The position numbers and the translations under genes are program-made. From NCBI RefSeq assembly GCF_006539945.1, contig NZ_BJNZ01000019.1, positions 1-64,000 on the forward strand: 64,000 nt of DNA. The letters run 5' to 3'. Below the pieces are notes generated by a model. It ran no database searches, had not been told where the DNA came from, and was given only the letters and a program-made list of their open reading frames with translations. Within the stretch, counting starts at the first letter, position 1. Every line of letters starts with the position of its first letter. Positions 31,848 through 40,111 of the stretch are shown here, piece after piece. The stretch comes from Cellulosimicrobium cellulans (GTDB taxonomy: Bacteria; Actinomycetota; Actinomycetes; Actinomycetales; Cellulomonadaceae).

Positions 31848-34481
31848 TCAGGTGCGCGCGGGCTCCGGGGACTCCGCGGAGGTCTCGTGGTGCGGGTGGC
31901 GACGCTCCAGGGCGGCGCCCTCGACGTCGACGTCGGGCAGGATGCGGTCGAGCCAGCGGGGGAGCCACCACGCCTTGTCGCCCACGAGGTGCATGAGCGC
32001 CGGGACGAGCAGCATGCGGACGACGAACGCGTCGACCAGCACGCCGAACGCGAGCGCGAACCCGATGGGCCGGATCATCGCGCTGTGCGAGAAGACGAAC
32101 CCGCCGAAGACGGAGATCATGATGATCGCCGCCGCGGTCACGACGGCCCGGCCCGCGCGCACGCCCTGCACGATCGCGACGCGCGCCCGGGCTCCGTGCG
32201 CGTACGCCTCGCGCATCCCCGAGCCGAGGAAGAGCTGGTAGTCCATCGCGAGGCCGAACAGGATGCCGACGAGGATCGTGGGCAGGAAGTTGAGGATCGG
32301 GCCCGGCGTCTCGACGCCGAACACGCCCGAGAGCCAGCCCCACTGGTAGATCGCGACGACCCCGCCGAGCGCGGCGAAGTAGGACAGGATGAACCCGAGC
32401 GTCGCGACGACCGGCACGAAGATCGACCGGAACACCAGCACGAGGATGACGAGCGACAGCCCCACGACGACCGCGAGGTAGATCGGCAGCGCCTGCGCGA
32501 GCTTGTCGGAGATGTCGATGTTGCCGCTGGCCGAGCCGGCGACGCCCAGCGTCACGTCCCCGTCGAGGGGCTCGAGCGCGCGCAGGTCGTGCACGAGCTC
32601 CTCGGTGGACTCGCTCGTGGGCCCCTCGGCGGGAACCACCTGGAACGCGGCGACCGTGCGGTCCTCGGAGGTCCCGATCGGGGCGACCGCGACGACGTCG
32701 TCGATCGCGAAGAGCGACCGGGCGACCTGCACCTGGTACTCCAGCGCCTCGGCCGTGGTGGGCTCCCCCGGGAGGTCGGCGACGACGAGCAGCGGGCCGT
32801 TGGTGCCCTCGCCGAACTGCTCGGCGATCGTCGAGTACGCGCGGTACTGCGTGGAGTCGTGCGCCTCCGACGACCCGTCGGGCAGGTTGGTCCGCAGGTC
32901 GAGCGCGGGGAGCGCGATCACCCCGAGCGCCACGATGGCGAGGATCGCCGTGCCCACCGCGCGCAGCGTGGACATGGGGCGGACGGGCTTCGTCCCGTCC
33001 GAGCCAGTCGTGCCCGACGCCGCGGGGCCGGCCGCGGCGTCCGGCTCGCTCGGAGCCCCGGCCCCCTCGGTCCCGCCGAGCGCGGCGCGCTCGCGACGGC
33101 TGAGGATGCGGGTCCCGATCATGCTCAGCAGGGCGGGCGTGAGGGTGACGGCGATGAGCACGGCGATCGCGACGCACAGCGCGCCGACGGTCCCCATGAG
33201 GCCGAGGAACGGGATCCCGGTGACGTTGAGCGCGAGGAGGGCGATGAGCACCGTGGCGCCCGCGAACACGACGGCGTTGCCCGACGTGCCGTTCGCGAGC
33301 GCGATGGACTCCTGCACGTCGTCGCCCTGCTTGAGCTGGCGCCGGTGCCGGTTGACGATGAACAGCGAGTAGTCGATGCCGACGGCGAGCCCGAGCATGA
33401 GGCCGAGCACGGGCGTCACCGACGACATCTCGACGACGCCGGAGAGCGACATCGCGGCGAGCGCACCGATGCCGACCCCGATGAGGGCCGTGAGGATCGG
33501 CAGCCCGGCGCCGACGAGCGTGCCGAGCATGACGACCAGCACGATCGCCGCGACGACGAGGCCGATCGCCTCGCCGACGCCGAAGACCTGGGGGACGCCC
33601 TGCGTGATGTCGGACGAGAAGTCCGTCTGGACACCCTCGACCGGGTCGTCGGTGAAGACCGCGACGAGGTCGTCCTTGGTCTGCTGCTCGATGCTCATGT
33701 TGGGCTCGGTGAACGAGACGCTCGCGACGGCGGCGCTCCCGTCCTCGGAGACCATGCGGATCTCCGACGCCATCTCGAGCAGCGGTGCGGAGAGCTCGAG
33801 CTGCGCGGACTGCTCCTCGAGCGTCGTGCTCTGGTCCTCCAGGGCGGTGACCTGCTTGTCGAGCTCTGCGGCCTGGGCCTCCAGCTCGGTCCGTCCGGCG
33901 TCGAGCTCCGCCTGCTGGGCGTCGAGCTGCGGCGCGGCCTGGTCGAGCGCGCCCGCGGCCTCGGCCTGCGCGCGCGCCGCGTCGAGCCGGGTCTGGCCCT
34001 CGTCGAGCCGGGCCCGTGCGGCGTCCAGCTGCTCCTGGCCCGCGGCGAGCTGGGTGCGCCCGTCCTCGATCTGCGCGCGCCCGGTCTCGATCTGGGTCCG
34101 GCCGTCCTCGACCTGCTGACGCTGGTCCGCGAGCTCGGCCCGCGTGGCGAACGGGTCGACGGCCGTCTCGACGCCGTCGACCTCCTCGGCCGTGGCGAGC
34201 CGGTCGGAGATGGCCGACTCCTGCTCGGGCGTGAACGCGGAGCCGTCCTCCGTGGCGAAGACGATGGTGCCGCTCCCGCCCGAGGCCTCCGGGAGCGCCG
34301 TCTGCAGGCGCTCGGTGACCTCGGCGGTCGGCGTGCCCGGGATGGAGAAGCTGCTCGCGAGCGTGCCGCCGAACGCGACGAACGCCGCCCCTGCCAGCAC
34401 GAGCACCGCGAGCCACGCGGCGAGGACGGTCCGCGCGCGGCGCGCGCACGCGCGCCCGAGGCGGTAGAGGAGTTCAGCCAT
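31848..34481 (-). CDS. MMPL family RND transporter
   Basis: An 877-residue MMPL/RND-type exporter. TM1 is ARTVLAAWLAVLVLAGAAFV. Two blocks of five or six helices carry GLAVGIDYSLFIVNRHRRQL and GLAMDYQLFLGSGMREAYAH, the conserved TM4/TM10 proton-relay motifs with Asp-Tyr. The first periplasmic loop (about residues 115-240) is a long Gln/Glu/Ala coiled coil (for example LDAARARLDEGQTRLDAARA), as in many actinobacterial MMPL proteins of drug or lipid export. It lies 110 bp downstream of a TetR gene in the same orientation. Substrate unknown. Confidence 0.9.
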   Translation of the reverse strand: MAELLYRLGRACARRARTVLAAWLAVLVLAGAAFVAFGGTLASSFSIPGTPTAEVTERLQTALPEASGGSGTIVFATEDGSAFTPEQESAISDRLATAEEVDGVETAVDPFATRAELADQRQQVEDGRTQIETGRAQIEDGRTQLAAGQEQLDAARARLDEGQTRLDAARAQAEAAGALDQAAPQLDAQQAELDAGRTELEAQAAELDKQVTALEDQSTTLEEQSAQLELSAPLLEMASEIRMVSEDGSAAVASVSFTEPNMSIEQQTKDDLVAVFTDDPVEGVQTDFSSDITQGVPQVFGVGEAIGLVVAAIVLVVMLGTLVGAGLPILTALIGVGIGALAAMSLSGVVEMSSVTPVLGLMLGLAVGIDYSLFIVNRHRRQLKQGDDVQESIALANGTSGNAVVFAGATVLIALLALNVTGIPFLGLMGTVGALCVAIAVLIAVTLTPALLSMIGTRILSRRERAALGGTEGAGAPSEPDAAAGPAASGTTGSDGTKPVRPMSTLRAVGTAILAIVALGVIALPALDLRTNLPDGSSEAHDSTQYRAYSTIAEQFGEGTNGPLLVVADLPGEPTTAEALEYQVQVARSLFAIDDVVAVAPIGTSEDRTVAAFQVVPAEGPTSESTEELVHDLRALEPLDGDVTLGVAGSASGNIDISDKLAQALPIYLAVVVGLSLVILVLVFRSIFVPVVATLGFILSYFAALGGVVAIYQWGWLSGVFGVETPGPILNFLPTILVGILFGLAMDYQLFLGSGMREAYAHGARARVAIVQGVRAGRAVVTAAAIIMISVFGGFVFSHSAMIRPIGFALAFGVLVDAFVVRMLLVPALMHLVGDKAWWLPRWLDRILPDVDVEGAALERRHPHHETSAESPEPART

Positions 34482-34591
34482 GAGGATCCTTCGGTGGGAG
34501 TCCGGTCCGGGTCCGGCGGGTGCGTCCGGGGTGGCGGGAGTGGCGTGGGGAAGAGGCGGTTGCGGGGCGGGGCGGGAGGGTGCGGGTCGCG

Positions 34592-35314
34592 TCAGGCGGG
34601 GTCCGCCCAGCCGGCGCGGATCCGTTCGACGAGGCGGTCGAGCAGAGCGGCCCAGACCTCGCGCGAGGCGTCGTCGTCGGCGGCACCGGTCGCTGCCCAC
34701 CAGCGACGCTGGATCACGAGGACCCCGGCCATGAGCGCGCCCACGAGCATCTCGATCTCGAGCGGGTCGACGTCCGGGTGCCGGCGCGTGGTGGCCGCGA
34801 CGAGGCGCTCGGCGAGGTGGGTGAAGGTGCGCACGACCATCGTCGTGACGCGCGGCGTGGGCTCGGTCGCGGTGCCGCCGAGGGCGCGCGTGAGGTAGGC
34901 CATGGGGCCGACGAGGTCCGTGCCGCGCAGCGCCGCGGTGACGTCGTCGAGGGGCGTGGGGCGGTCGGTGCCCGGCTCGGCCGCGCTCGCCCCGAGCGTC
35001 TCGACGACCGAGCCCAGCACGTCCTCGCAGACCTCGACGACGACGTCGTCGAGCGACGCGAAGTGGTTGAAGATCGTGCGGCGCGCGACGTCGGCGCGTG
35101 CCGCGAGCTCGTCGACGGTGAAGCGCGCGCCGCCCTTCTCCTCCATGAGCGTCGCGGCGGCGGCGACGATCGCGCGGCGGTGGCGCGCGCGCAGGGCCGC
35201 GCGACGGTCGGGAGCCGCCGCGTCCGGAGCGGGGGCGTCCGGGCTGGGGGCGGCGAGGTCGATGGCGTCCGTCACGGGCGCGGTCGGGCGCTCGGGTCCG
35301 GGCAGGGGAGGCAC
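34592..35314 (-). CDS. TetR family repressor of the MMPL transporter operon
   Basis: A 240-residue TetR regulator. After a disordered Pro/Ala N-terminus, the DNA-binding domain is RAIVAAAATLMEEKGGARFT followed by VDELAARADVARRTIFNHFA (about residues 48-87), with a helical ligand-binding domain behind it. GTG 35314 gives the right domain start. The gene is first in a tetR-mmpL unit, and a perfect palindrome lies between its -35 and -10 boxes, so it very probably represses itself and the exporter until an effector binds. Confidence 0.88.
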   Translation of the reverse strand: MPPLPGPERPTAPVTDAIDLAAPSPDAPAPDAAAPDRRAALRARHRRAIVAAAATLMEEKGGARFTVDELAARADVARRTIFNHFASLDDVVVEVCEDVLGSVVETLGASAAEPGTDRPTPLDDVTAALRGTDLVGPMAYLTRALGGTATEPTPRVTTMVVRTFTHLAERLVAATTRRHPDVDPLEIEMLVGALMAGVLVIQRRWWAATGAADDDASREVWAALLDRLVERIRAGWADPA

Positions 35315-35320
35315 CTCTTG

Positions 35321-35350
35321 ACACTAGGTGCATCGATGCACTCGGTGCAA
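35321..35350 (-). promoter_or_regulatory. tetR-mmpL promoter with a palindromic operator in the spacer
   Basis: On the minus strand a -35 TTGCAC (35345-35350) and a -10 TAGTGT (35321-35326) are 18 bp apart. The 14-bp perfect palindrome GTGCATCGATGCAC (35328-35341) sits exactly in the spacer, the classical place for TetR repression. Confidence 0.75.
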
Positions 35351-35416
35351 ACGAGAGCCGTCGGCGCTCAAAGTTGACCGATCAAGTCCAGTATGTGGGA
35401 AGGTCCCGGCGGTGCG

Positions 35417-35445
35417 TTGACACCCTCCGTGCCCGCTCGTAAGTT
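35417..35445 (+). promoter_or_regulatory. Promoter of the organosulfur cluster
   Basis: Consensus -35 TTGACA (35417-35422), a 17-bp spacer and -10 TAAGTT (35440-35445) give the best promoter match in the window. Transcription would begin near 35452, about 30 nt before the SAM-IV aptamer. Confidence 0.72.
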
Positions 35446-35484
35446 CCCGCGCAACCGAGGTCCACGGACCTCGGCACAGGACAT

Positions 35485-35610
35485 GGTCATGAGCTCCGAC
35501 GCCAAGCCCCGGCTCGTCGGACGGCAACCCTCCCGCGCGGCGGGGTGCCCCGGGTGAGGACCAGGTCCCGCGACGCGCGACCCGCGCGGTGCGGGGCAAC
35601 GACGCGGCGC
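35485..35610 (+). promoter_or_regulatory. SAM-IV riboswitch heading the organosulfur cluster
   Basis: The aptamer reads GGTCATGAGCTCCGACG, CCAAGCCCCGGCTCGTCGG, ACGGCAACCCTCC, GGGGTGCCCCGGGTGAGGA and CCAGG, the SAM-IV core. The P2-type helix has compensatory changes (CTCCGACG/CGTCGG in place of the CCAGC/GCTGG of the copy at 7430). The 3' pseudoknot segment is more diverged (GCGGGGCAACG), so the end is approximate. High SAM should switch the downstream genes off. Confidence 0.88.
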
Positions 35611-35638
35611 CCGGCGACGGGCACGAAGGAGACGGACG

Positions 35639-35767
35639 ATGGACCGGCGAGAGTCGAGCACCGCGGTGAGCACCCCGCACGCGCCGACGTGCCCCTGTCC
35701 GGTCCGCGGTGCGGCCGCCGTCTCCTGTCCGGCCGGCGCCCCCTCGCGCGTCACCTGTTGTCGCTGA
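35639..35767 (+). CDS. Cysteine-rich leader peptide (42 residues)
   Basis: A short open frame between the riboswitch and the first monooxygenase gene. It has a near-ideal ribosome binding site (GAAGGAGA, 7 nt before the ATG). The peptide starts MDRRESSTAVSTPHA and holds five cysteines at positions 18, 20, 30, 40 and 41. It ends in a Cys-Cys-Arg-stop, so ribosomes would pause near its end when charged Cys-tRNA is scarce. Cysteine-coding leader frames that act as attenuators of sulfur operons are known in mycobacteria and Streptomyces. A GC-rich hairpin (35849-35865) follows. Its being a regulatory leader rather than a functional protein is an inference. Confidence 0.68.
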   Translation: MDRRESSTAVSTPHAPTCPCPVRGAAAVSCPAGAPSRVTCCR

Positions 35768-35848
35768 CGACGCCCCGCTCCTGACGCCGCGCGCGCCCGC
35801 GCGCACGCCCTGACGGGCCTCCCTCCGGCCTCCCCGGCCCCGCCCTGC

Positions 35849-35865
35849 CGCCCCGCGGCGGGGCG
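35849..35865 (+). terminator. Candidate attenuator hairpin after the leader peptide
   Basis: A 6-bp stem CGCCCC/GGGGCG with a 5-nt loop lies 80 nt beyond the leader-peptide stop and 75 nt before the first monooxygenase gene. The whole stretch 35768-35939 is extremely GC-rich and otherwise shows no gene. Confidence 0.4.
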
Positions 35866-35939
35866 ACCCTGCCCACCCCCCGGCACCCCGCCGCGCCATG
35901 AGCGTGCGGTCGGCGCCTGTCCCAGAACGGATCCTCGCG

Positions 35940-37094
35940 ATGCCCGACCCCCGCCCCGCCCGCACCGTCCACCTGGGCGTCGACCTCACCGACGCCGGTG
36001 CGCACCCCGCCGCCTGGCGGACCGTGGGCTCCCAGGCCCAGCGCCTGTTCGACGCCAAGCGCCTCGTCGAGCTCGTCGCCACCGCCCAGCGCGGCCTGCT
36101 CGACCTCGTCACGCTCGACGACGCGTTCACCCTCCAGCCGGACCGCAACGGGTCCGTGCGCGGCCGGCTCGACGCCGCGCTCGTCGCGTCCCGGCTCGCG
36201 CCGCGCAGCGCGGGCATCGGCCTCGTCCCGACCGTCACGACCACGCACACCGAGCCGTTCCACGTCTCCAAGGCGGTCGCGACGATCGACCACGTGAGCT
36301 CCGGCCGCGCGGGGTGGCAGGTCGGGTGGTCCACGACCCCGGCCGAGGCCGCGGCCTTCGGGCGCAAGCTCCCCCAGGACGAGCCCGACGCCGTCGCCGA
36401 GGCGGACGAGGCGGTCGAGGTCGTCACGCGGCTCTGGGACTCGTGGGAGGACGACGCCGAGATCCGCGACGTCGCGACGGGCCGGTTCGTGGACCGCGAG
36501 AAGCTGCACCACGTCGACCACGAGGGCATCCGGTTCGCCGTCAAGGGACCGTCGATCACCCCGCGCCCGCCGCAGGGCCAGCCGCCCGTCGTCGTGCGGG
36601 CGAGCACGCCGGCCTCGCTCGACCTCGCGGCCCGCCGGGCCGACGTCGTGCGGGTCCGCGCCGCGACGCGGGACGAGGCGGTCGCGCTCCGGTCGCAGGT
36701 GCGCGACGCGGCCGCGGTCGCCGGGCGCGACCCCGACACGCTCCGCGTCCTCGTGGATGCCTACGTCGTCGTCGGCGACACCCGCGCGAGCGCCCAGGCC
36801 CGCCTCGACCTGCTCGAGGACCTCGAGGGCGTCTCGTGGGACACCGACTCGCTCACGCACGTCGGCACGGCGCGCGACCTCGCGGTCACGGTCGAGGAGT
36901 GGGCGCACGCCGGCGCGGCCGACGGGTTCCTCCTGCGCCCGTCGTCGCTCAGCACCGACCTCGACGCGATCGTCGACGGCGTCGTGCCGCTCCTCCAGGG
37001 GGCCGGCCTGTTCCGCACGGCCTACCCCGGGACGACGCTGCGCGACACGCTCGGCCTCCCGTTCCCCGCCAACCGCTACGCCGCGATCGCCTGA
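35940..37094 (+). CDS. LLM class flavin-dependent monooxygenase
   Basis: A 384-residue luciferase-like (TIM-barrel) monooxygenase that uses reduced FMN and oxygen. Recognisable parts are RTVHLGVDLTDAG at the first strand, LDLVTLDDAFTLQ, and VSKAVATIDHVSSGRAGWQV followed by GWSTTPAEAAAFGR, the flavin-binding strand of the NtaA/SnaA/SsuD group. The tail AYPGTTLRDTLGLP is shared with the following enzyme. ATG 35940 is preferred to ATG 35898, which has no ribosome binding site. First structural gene of the cluster. Its substrate is unknown but is probably an organosulfur compound given the SAM-IV leader. Confidence 0.82.
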   Translation: MPDPRPARTVHLGVDLTDAGAHPAAWRTVGSQAQRLFDAKRLVELVATAQRGLLDLVTLDDAFTLQPDRNGSVRGRLDAALVASRLAPRSAGIGLVPTVTTTHTEPFHVSKAVATIDHVSSGRAGWQVGWSTTPAEAAAFGRKLPQDEPDAVAEADEAVEVVTRLWDSWEDDAEIRDVATGRFVDREKLHHVDHEGIRFAVKGPSITPRPPQGQPPVVVRASTPASLDLAARRADVVRVRAATRDEAVALRSQVRDAAAVAGRDPDTLRVLVDAYVVVGDTRASAQARLDLLEDLEGVSWDTDSLTHVGTARDLAVTVEEWAHAGAADGFLLRPSSLSTDLDAIVDGVVPLLQGAGLFRTAYPGTTLRDTLGLPFPANRYAAIA

Positions 37095-37113
37095 ACCCGG
37101 ACGGACCGACGAC

Positions 37114-38523
37114 ATGAGCTCCCGACCCCGCAAGCAGATCCACCTCGGCGCCCACTTCCCGGGCGTCAACAACACGACCGTCTGGAGCGACCCCCGCTCG
37201 CGCAGCCAGATCGACTTCGCCTCGTTCGAGCATCTCGCCCGCCGCGCCGAGGACGCCAAGCTCGACTTCTTCTTCCTCGCCGAGGGCCTGCGTCTTCGCG
37301 AGCACAAGGGCCGCATCCACGACCTCGACGTCGTCGGGCGCCCCGACACGCTGCCCGTGCTCGCCGCACTGGCGGCCGTCACGGACCGCCTCGGTCTCGC
37401 AGGGACGATCAACACGACGTTCAACGAGCCGTGGGAGCTCGCCAAGCAGTTCGCGACGCTCGACCTGCTCTCCGAGGGGCGCGCGGCGTGGAACCTCGTG
37501 ACGAGCCCCGACGCGTTCACGGGCGCCAACTTCCGCCGCGGCGGCTACCTGCCCTACCCCGAGCGGTACGCGCGGGCCGGGGAGGTCGTCGAGGTCGCGC
37601 GCGCCCTCTGGGACTCGTGGGACGACGACGCGGTGCTGGCCGACCGGATCGCGGGCGAGTTCCTGCGGCCCGGCGCGGTACGGCCGGTCGCGCACCACGG
37701 GACGTACGCGGACGTCGTCGGGCTGTTCGAGACGCCGCGCGGGCCGCAGGGCCACCCCGTCCTGTTCCAGGCGGGCGACTCCGCCGACGGCCGCGACTTC
37801 GCCGCGGCGACCGCGGACGTCGTGTTCTCCGCGCACTCGACGTTCGACGCCGGGCGCGCGTTCTACGAGGACGTCAAGGGGCGCCTCGCCGCCCACGGGC
37901 GCGACCGCGACGCGCTGAAGATCCTGCCCGCGACGGTCGTCGTGCTGGGCGACACGCCCGCCGAGGCGGAGGAGCACGCGCGGGAGATCCGGCTCCAGCA
38001 GGTCTCGGGCCCGACGGCGATCGCGTTCCTCGAGCAGGTCTGGGGCCGCGACCTCGAGGCGTACGACCCGGAGGGGCCGCTGCCCGACGTCGACCCCGAC
38101 ACGGAGAACCTGTCGATCACGCGGGGACGCGTGCGGCACGCGAAGGACCCGGCGGCGGTCGCCGCGGCGTGGCGCGAGCAGGCCGAGGCGAACGGCTGGT
38201 CGATCCGCGAGCTCGTCATCCAGGTGACGTCGCGCGGCGGGTTCGTCGGCACGCCGCAGCAGGTCGCGGACGACATCGACCGCCACGTCCAGGAGGACGC
38301 CTCCGACGGCTTCATCCTCGTGCCGCACCTCACGCCGGGCGGCCTCGACGACGTGCTCGACCAGGTCGTCCCGCTGCTCCAGGAGCGTGGCTCGTTCCGC
38401 ACCGAGTACGAGGGCACGACGCTGCGCGAGCACCTCGGCCTCGCGCGGCCCGGCACCGCACCGCGCGCCGCCGACCCCGAGCCGGCCGCGGCGGCCTCCG
38501 CCGAGCTCGTCGGCCGGCCGTAG
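37114..38523 (+). CDS. LLM monooxygenase of the NtaA/SnaA/DszA family
   Basis: A 469-residue FMNH2-dependent monooxygenase of the nitrilotriacetate monooxygenase component A family. That family includes desulfurising DszA and the Bacillus YtnJ/YxeK enzymes, which cleave S-substituted N-acetylcysteines. Diagnostic segments are LGAHFPGVNNTTVWSDPRS, LDFFFLAEGLRLREHKGRIH, TINTTFNEPWELAKQFATLD, GRAAWNLVTSPDAFTGANFR and HPVLFQAGDSADGRDFAAAT. It lies 19 bp after the first LLM gene. Together with the adjacent GNAT and amino-acid importer it forms the core of the proposed cysteine-derivative salvage pathway. Confidence 0.88.
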   Translation: MSSRPRKQIHLGAHFPGVNNTTVWSDPRSRSQIDFASFEHLARRAEDAKLDFFFLAEGLRLREHKGRIHDLDVVGRPDTLPVLAALAAVTDRLGLAGTINTTFNEPWELAKQFATLDLLSEGRAAWNLVTSPDAFTGANFRRGGYLPYPERYARAGEVVEVARALWDSWDDDAVLADRIAGEFLRPGAVRPVAHHGTYADVVGLFETPRGPQGHPVLFQAGDSADGRDFAAATADVVFSAHSTFDAGRAFYEDVKGRLAAHGRDRDALKILPATVVVLGDTPAEAEEHAREIRLQQVSGPTAIAFLEQVWGRDLEAYDPEGPLPDVDPDTENLSITRGRVRHAKDPAAVAAAWREQAEANGWSIRELVIQVTSRGGFVGTPQQVADDIDRHVQEDASDGFILVPHLTPGGLDDVLDQVVPLLQERGSFRTEYEGTTLREHLGLARPGTAPRAADPEPAAAASAELVGRP

Positions 38524-38576
38524 CCGCGCCGCACACCCGTACCGCAGACCCGCACTGCACCGACCCCGGAGGACCC

Positions 38577-39491
38577 ATGAGCCAGAGCACGCTGACCGCC
38601 ACGGGCGCCGTGGCCGACGACCCCGCGGCCCCCGGGTCGACCACCGACGCGCAGGACGCCGCCGCGTGGGCGGCGTGGCACGCCGAGCGCGAGGAGGGGC
38701 TGCGCCCGCCGCACGGCTGGCTCAGCCTCGTCGCGTACCACTGGCTCCCGGCCGAGCCCGCCGCGCTGCCCGGCGTGCCCGGGCTCTGGTGGGCCGACGC
38801 CGACGGCGCGCACCATCGCGCGGACGAGGGCGGCGCGGTCCGGACGACGACGGGCGACTCCGTCGGGACCGTCGTCGTCACGGAGGGCGGGTCGACGGTC
38901 GCGGGCACGTTCCTGCCCGACGACCGGGACGCGGGCGACCCGTCGGGCGACGGCGAGACGCGTGAGGTCGCGGTGGAGGTCGTGCGCCGCACGGGCCGGT
39001 ACGCCGTTCGGCTGCGCGACCCGCTCGCCCCGGCCCGGACGGGGTTCGACGGCGTCCCGACGTTCGCGTACGACCCCGCCTGGGTCGTGGACGCGGCGGT
39101 GCGCTGGTACGACGCGCCGCGGCCCGTCGTCGTCGGCGCCGCGCGCCCCGGCCTGGTGCACCACGTGAGCACGGTCGGCGAGGTCGACCTCGTGGCCGAG
39201 CGTGACGGGGTCTCCCACCGCGCGACGCTCGTCCTCACGGGCAAGCCCGGCGGCGCGGTGACGCTGCTGTTCAGCGACGAGGCTTTGCACCTCGACGAGG
39301 CCGTCGCGCCCTGGCGCGTGCTGGGGGTGGAGGCCGACGTGGCGCCCGGCACCGAGGGGCGCGTGCGCCTCGACCTCAACCGCACGATCAACCTCCCGTA
39401 CGCGTTCAGCGACTTCGGCACCTGCCCGGCGCCGGTCGAGGGCAACCACGTGCCGTTCGCCGTCACCGCGGGCGAGAGGGCACCCCGATGA
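38577..39491 (+). CDS. DUF1684 domain-containing protein
   Basis: A 304-residue cytoplasmic protein. DUF1684 hallmarks are EREEGLRPPHGWLSLVAYHW near the start and the C-terminal LDLNRTINLPYAFSDFGTCP followed by APVEGNHVPF (the R-x-x-N-PYA...C.P...N pattern). No biochemical activity is established for the family as far as I know. A GGAGGA ribosome binding site precedes ATG 38577. The stop overlaps the GNAT start (ATGA). Tight coupling to an acetyltransferase and an amino-acid importer suggests it takes part in processing the same substrate, possibly in place of the missing N-acetylcysteine deacetylase. Confidence 0.82.
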   Translation: MSQSTLTATGAVADDPAAPGSTTDAQDAAAWAAWHAEREEGLRPPHGWLSLVAYHWLPAEPAALPGVPGLWWADADGAHHRADEGGAVRTTTGDSVGTVVVTEGGSTVAGTFLPDDRDAGDPSGDGETREVAVEVVRRTGRYAVRLRDPLAPARTGFDGVPTFAYDPAWVVDAAVRWYDAPRPVVVGAARPGLVHHVSTVGEVDLVAERDGVSHRATLVLTGKPGGAVTLLFSDEALHLDEAVAPWRVLGVEADVAPGTEGRVRLDLNRTINLPYAFSDFGTCPAPVEGNHVPFAVTAGERAPR

Positions 39492-40111
39492 CCGCGCTCG
39501 CGGCGGGACCGGCCACGACGGGACCGACGGGAACGACGGAGCCGAGTGCCGCAGCGCGCGAGGTCCGCTCCGTCCTCATGCACGACCCGCTCGTCCGCCC
39601 CCTCCTCGACGAGCTGTCCCACGAGTACTGGACGCGGTACCAGCGCGTGCTGACCGCGGACGAGCTCCGCGCGGAGATGGAGCGCTACCCCGCGCAGGAC
39701 TTCGCGGCACCGCACGGCGAGCTCGTGCTCGTGCTGGAGGACGGCGAGCCGGTCGCGGGCGGCGCGTTCCGGCGTCGGACCGAGCCCGAGCTGGGCGACC
39801 CGGCCCGCCTCGCCCGGCCGGCCGCGCGCCGCGCCGACGGGACGCCCGCCGTGCGCACCGCCGAGCTCAAGCGGATCTGGACGCACTCGGCGCACCGGCG
39901 CCGTGGGCTGGCGCGCCTCGTGCTCGCCGAGCTCGAGCGCCGGGCCGTCGAGCGCGGCTACCGGCGCGTGTACCTCACGACGGGCCCGCGCCAGCCCGAG
40001 GCCGCTGGGCTCTACCTCGCGACGGGCTACACGCCCCTGTTCGACACCGGGTCCGATCCCGAGGAGACCGGCCCGCTCGCCTTCGAGAAGTGGTTGGAGG
40101 TCGCGCCATGA
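39488..40111 (+). CDS. GNAT family N-acetyltransferase
   Basis: A 207-residue GNAT enzyme. The acetyl-CoA-binding motif A is in [20 protein letters not shown] followed by [20 protein letters not shown], with the Q/RxxGxG/A-type RRRGLA loop. [21 protein letters not shown] is motif B. In Bacillus the equivalent enzymes (YtmI, YxeL/SnaA-type) N-acetylate S-substituted cysteines before the monooxygenase acts. The gene overlaps both DUF1684 and the permease gene by 4 bp, placing it firmly in the import/degradation operon. The substrate is inferred from context only. Confidence 0.85.
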   Translation: MTALAAGPATTGPTGTTEPSAAAREVRSVLMHDPLVRPLLDELSHEYWTRYQRVLTADELRAEMERYPAQDFAAPHGELVLVLEDGEPVAGGAFRRRTEPELGDPARLARPAARRADGTPAVRTAELKRIWTHSAHRRRGLARLVLAELERRAVERGYRRVYLTTGPRQPEAAGLYLATGYTPLFDTGSDPEETGPLAFEKWLEVAP

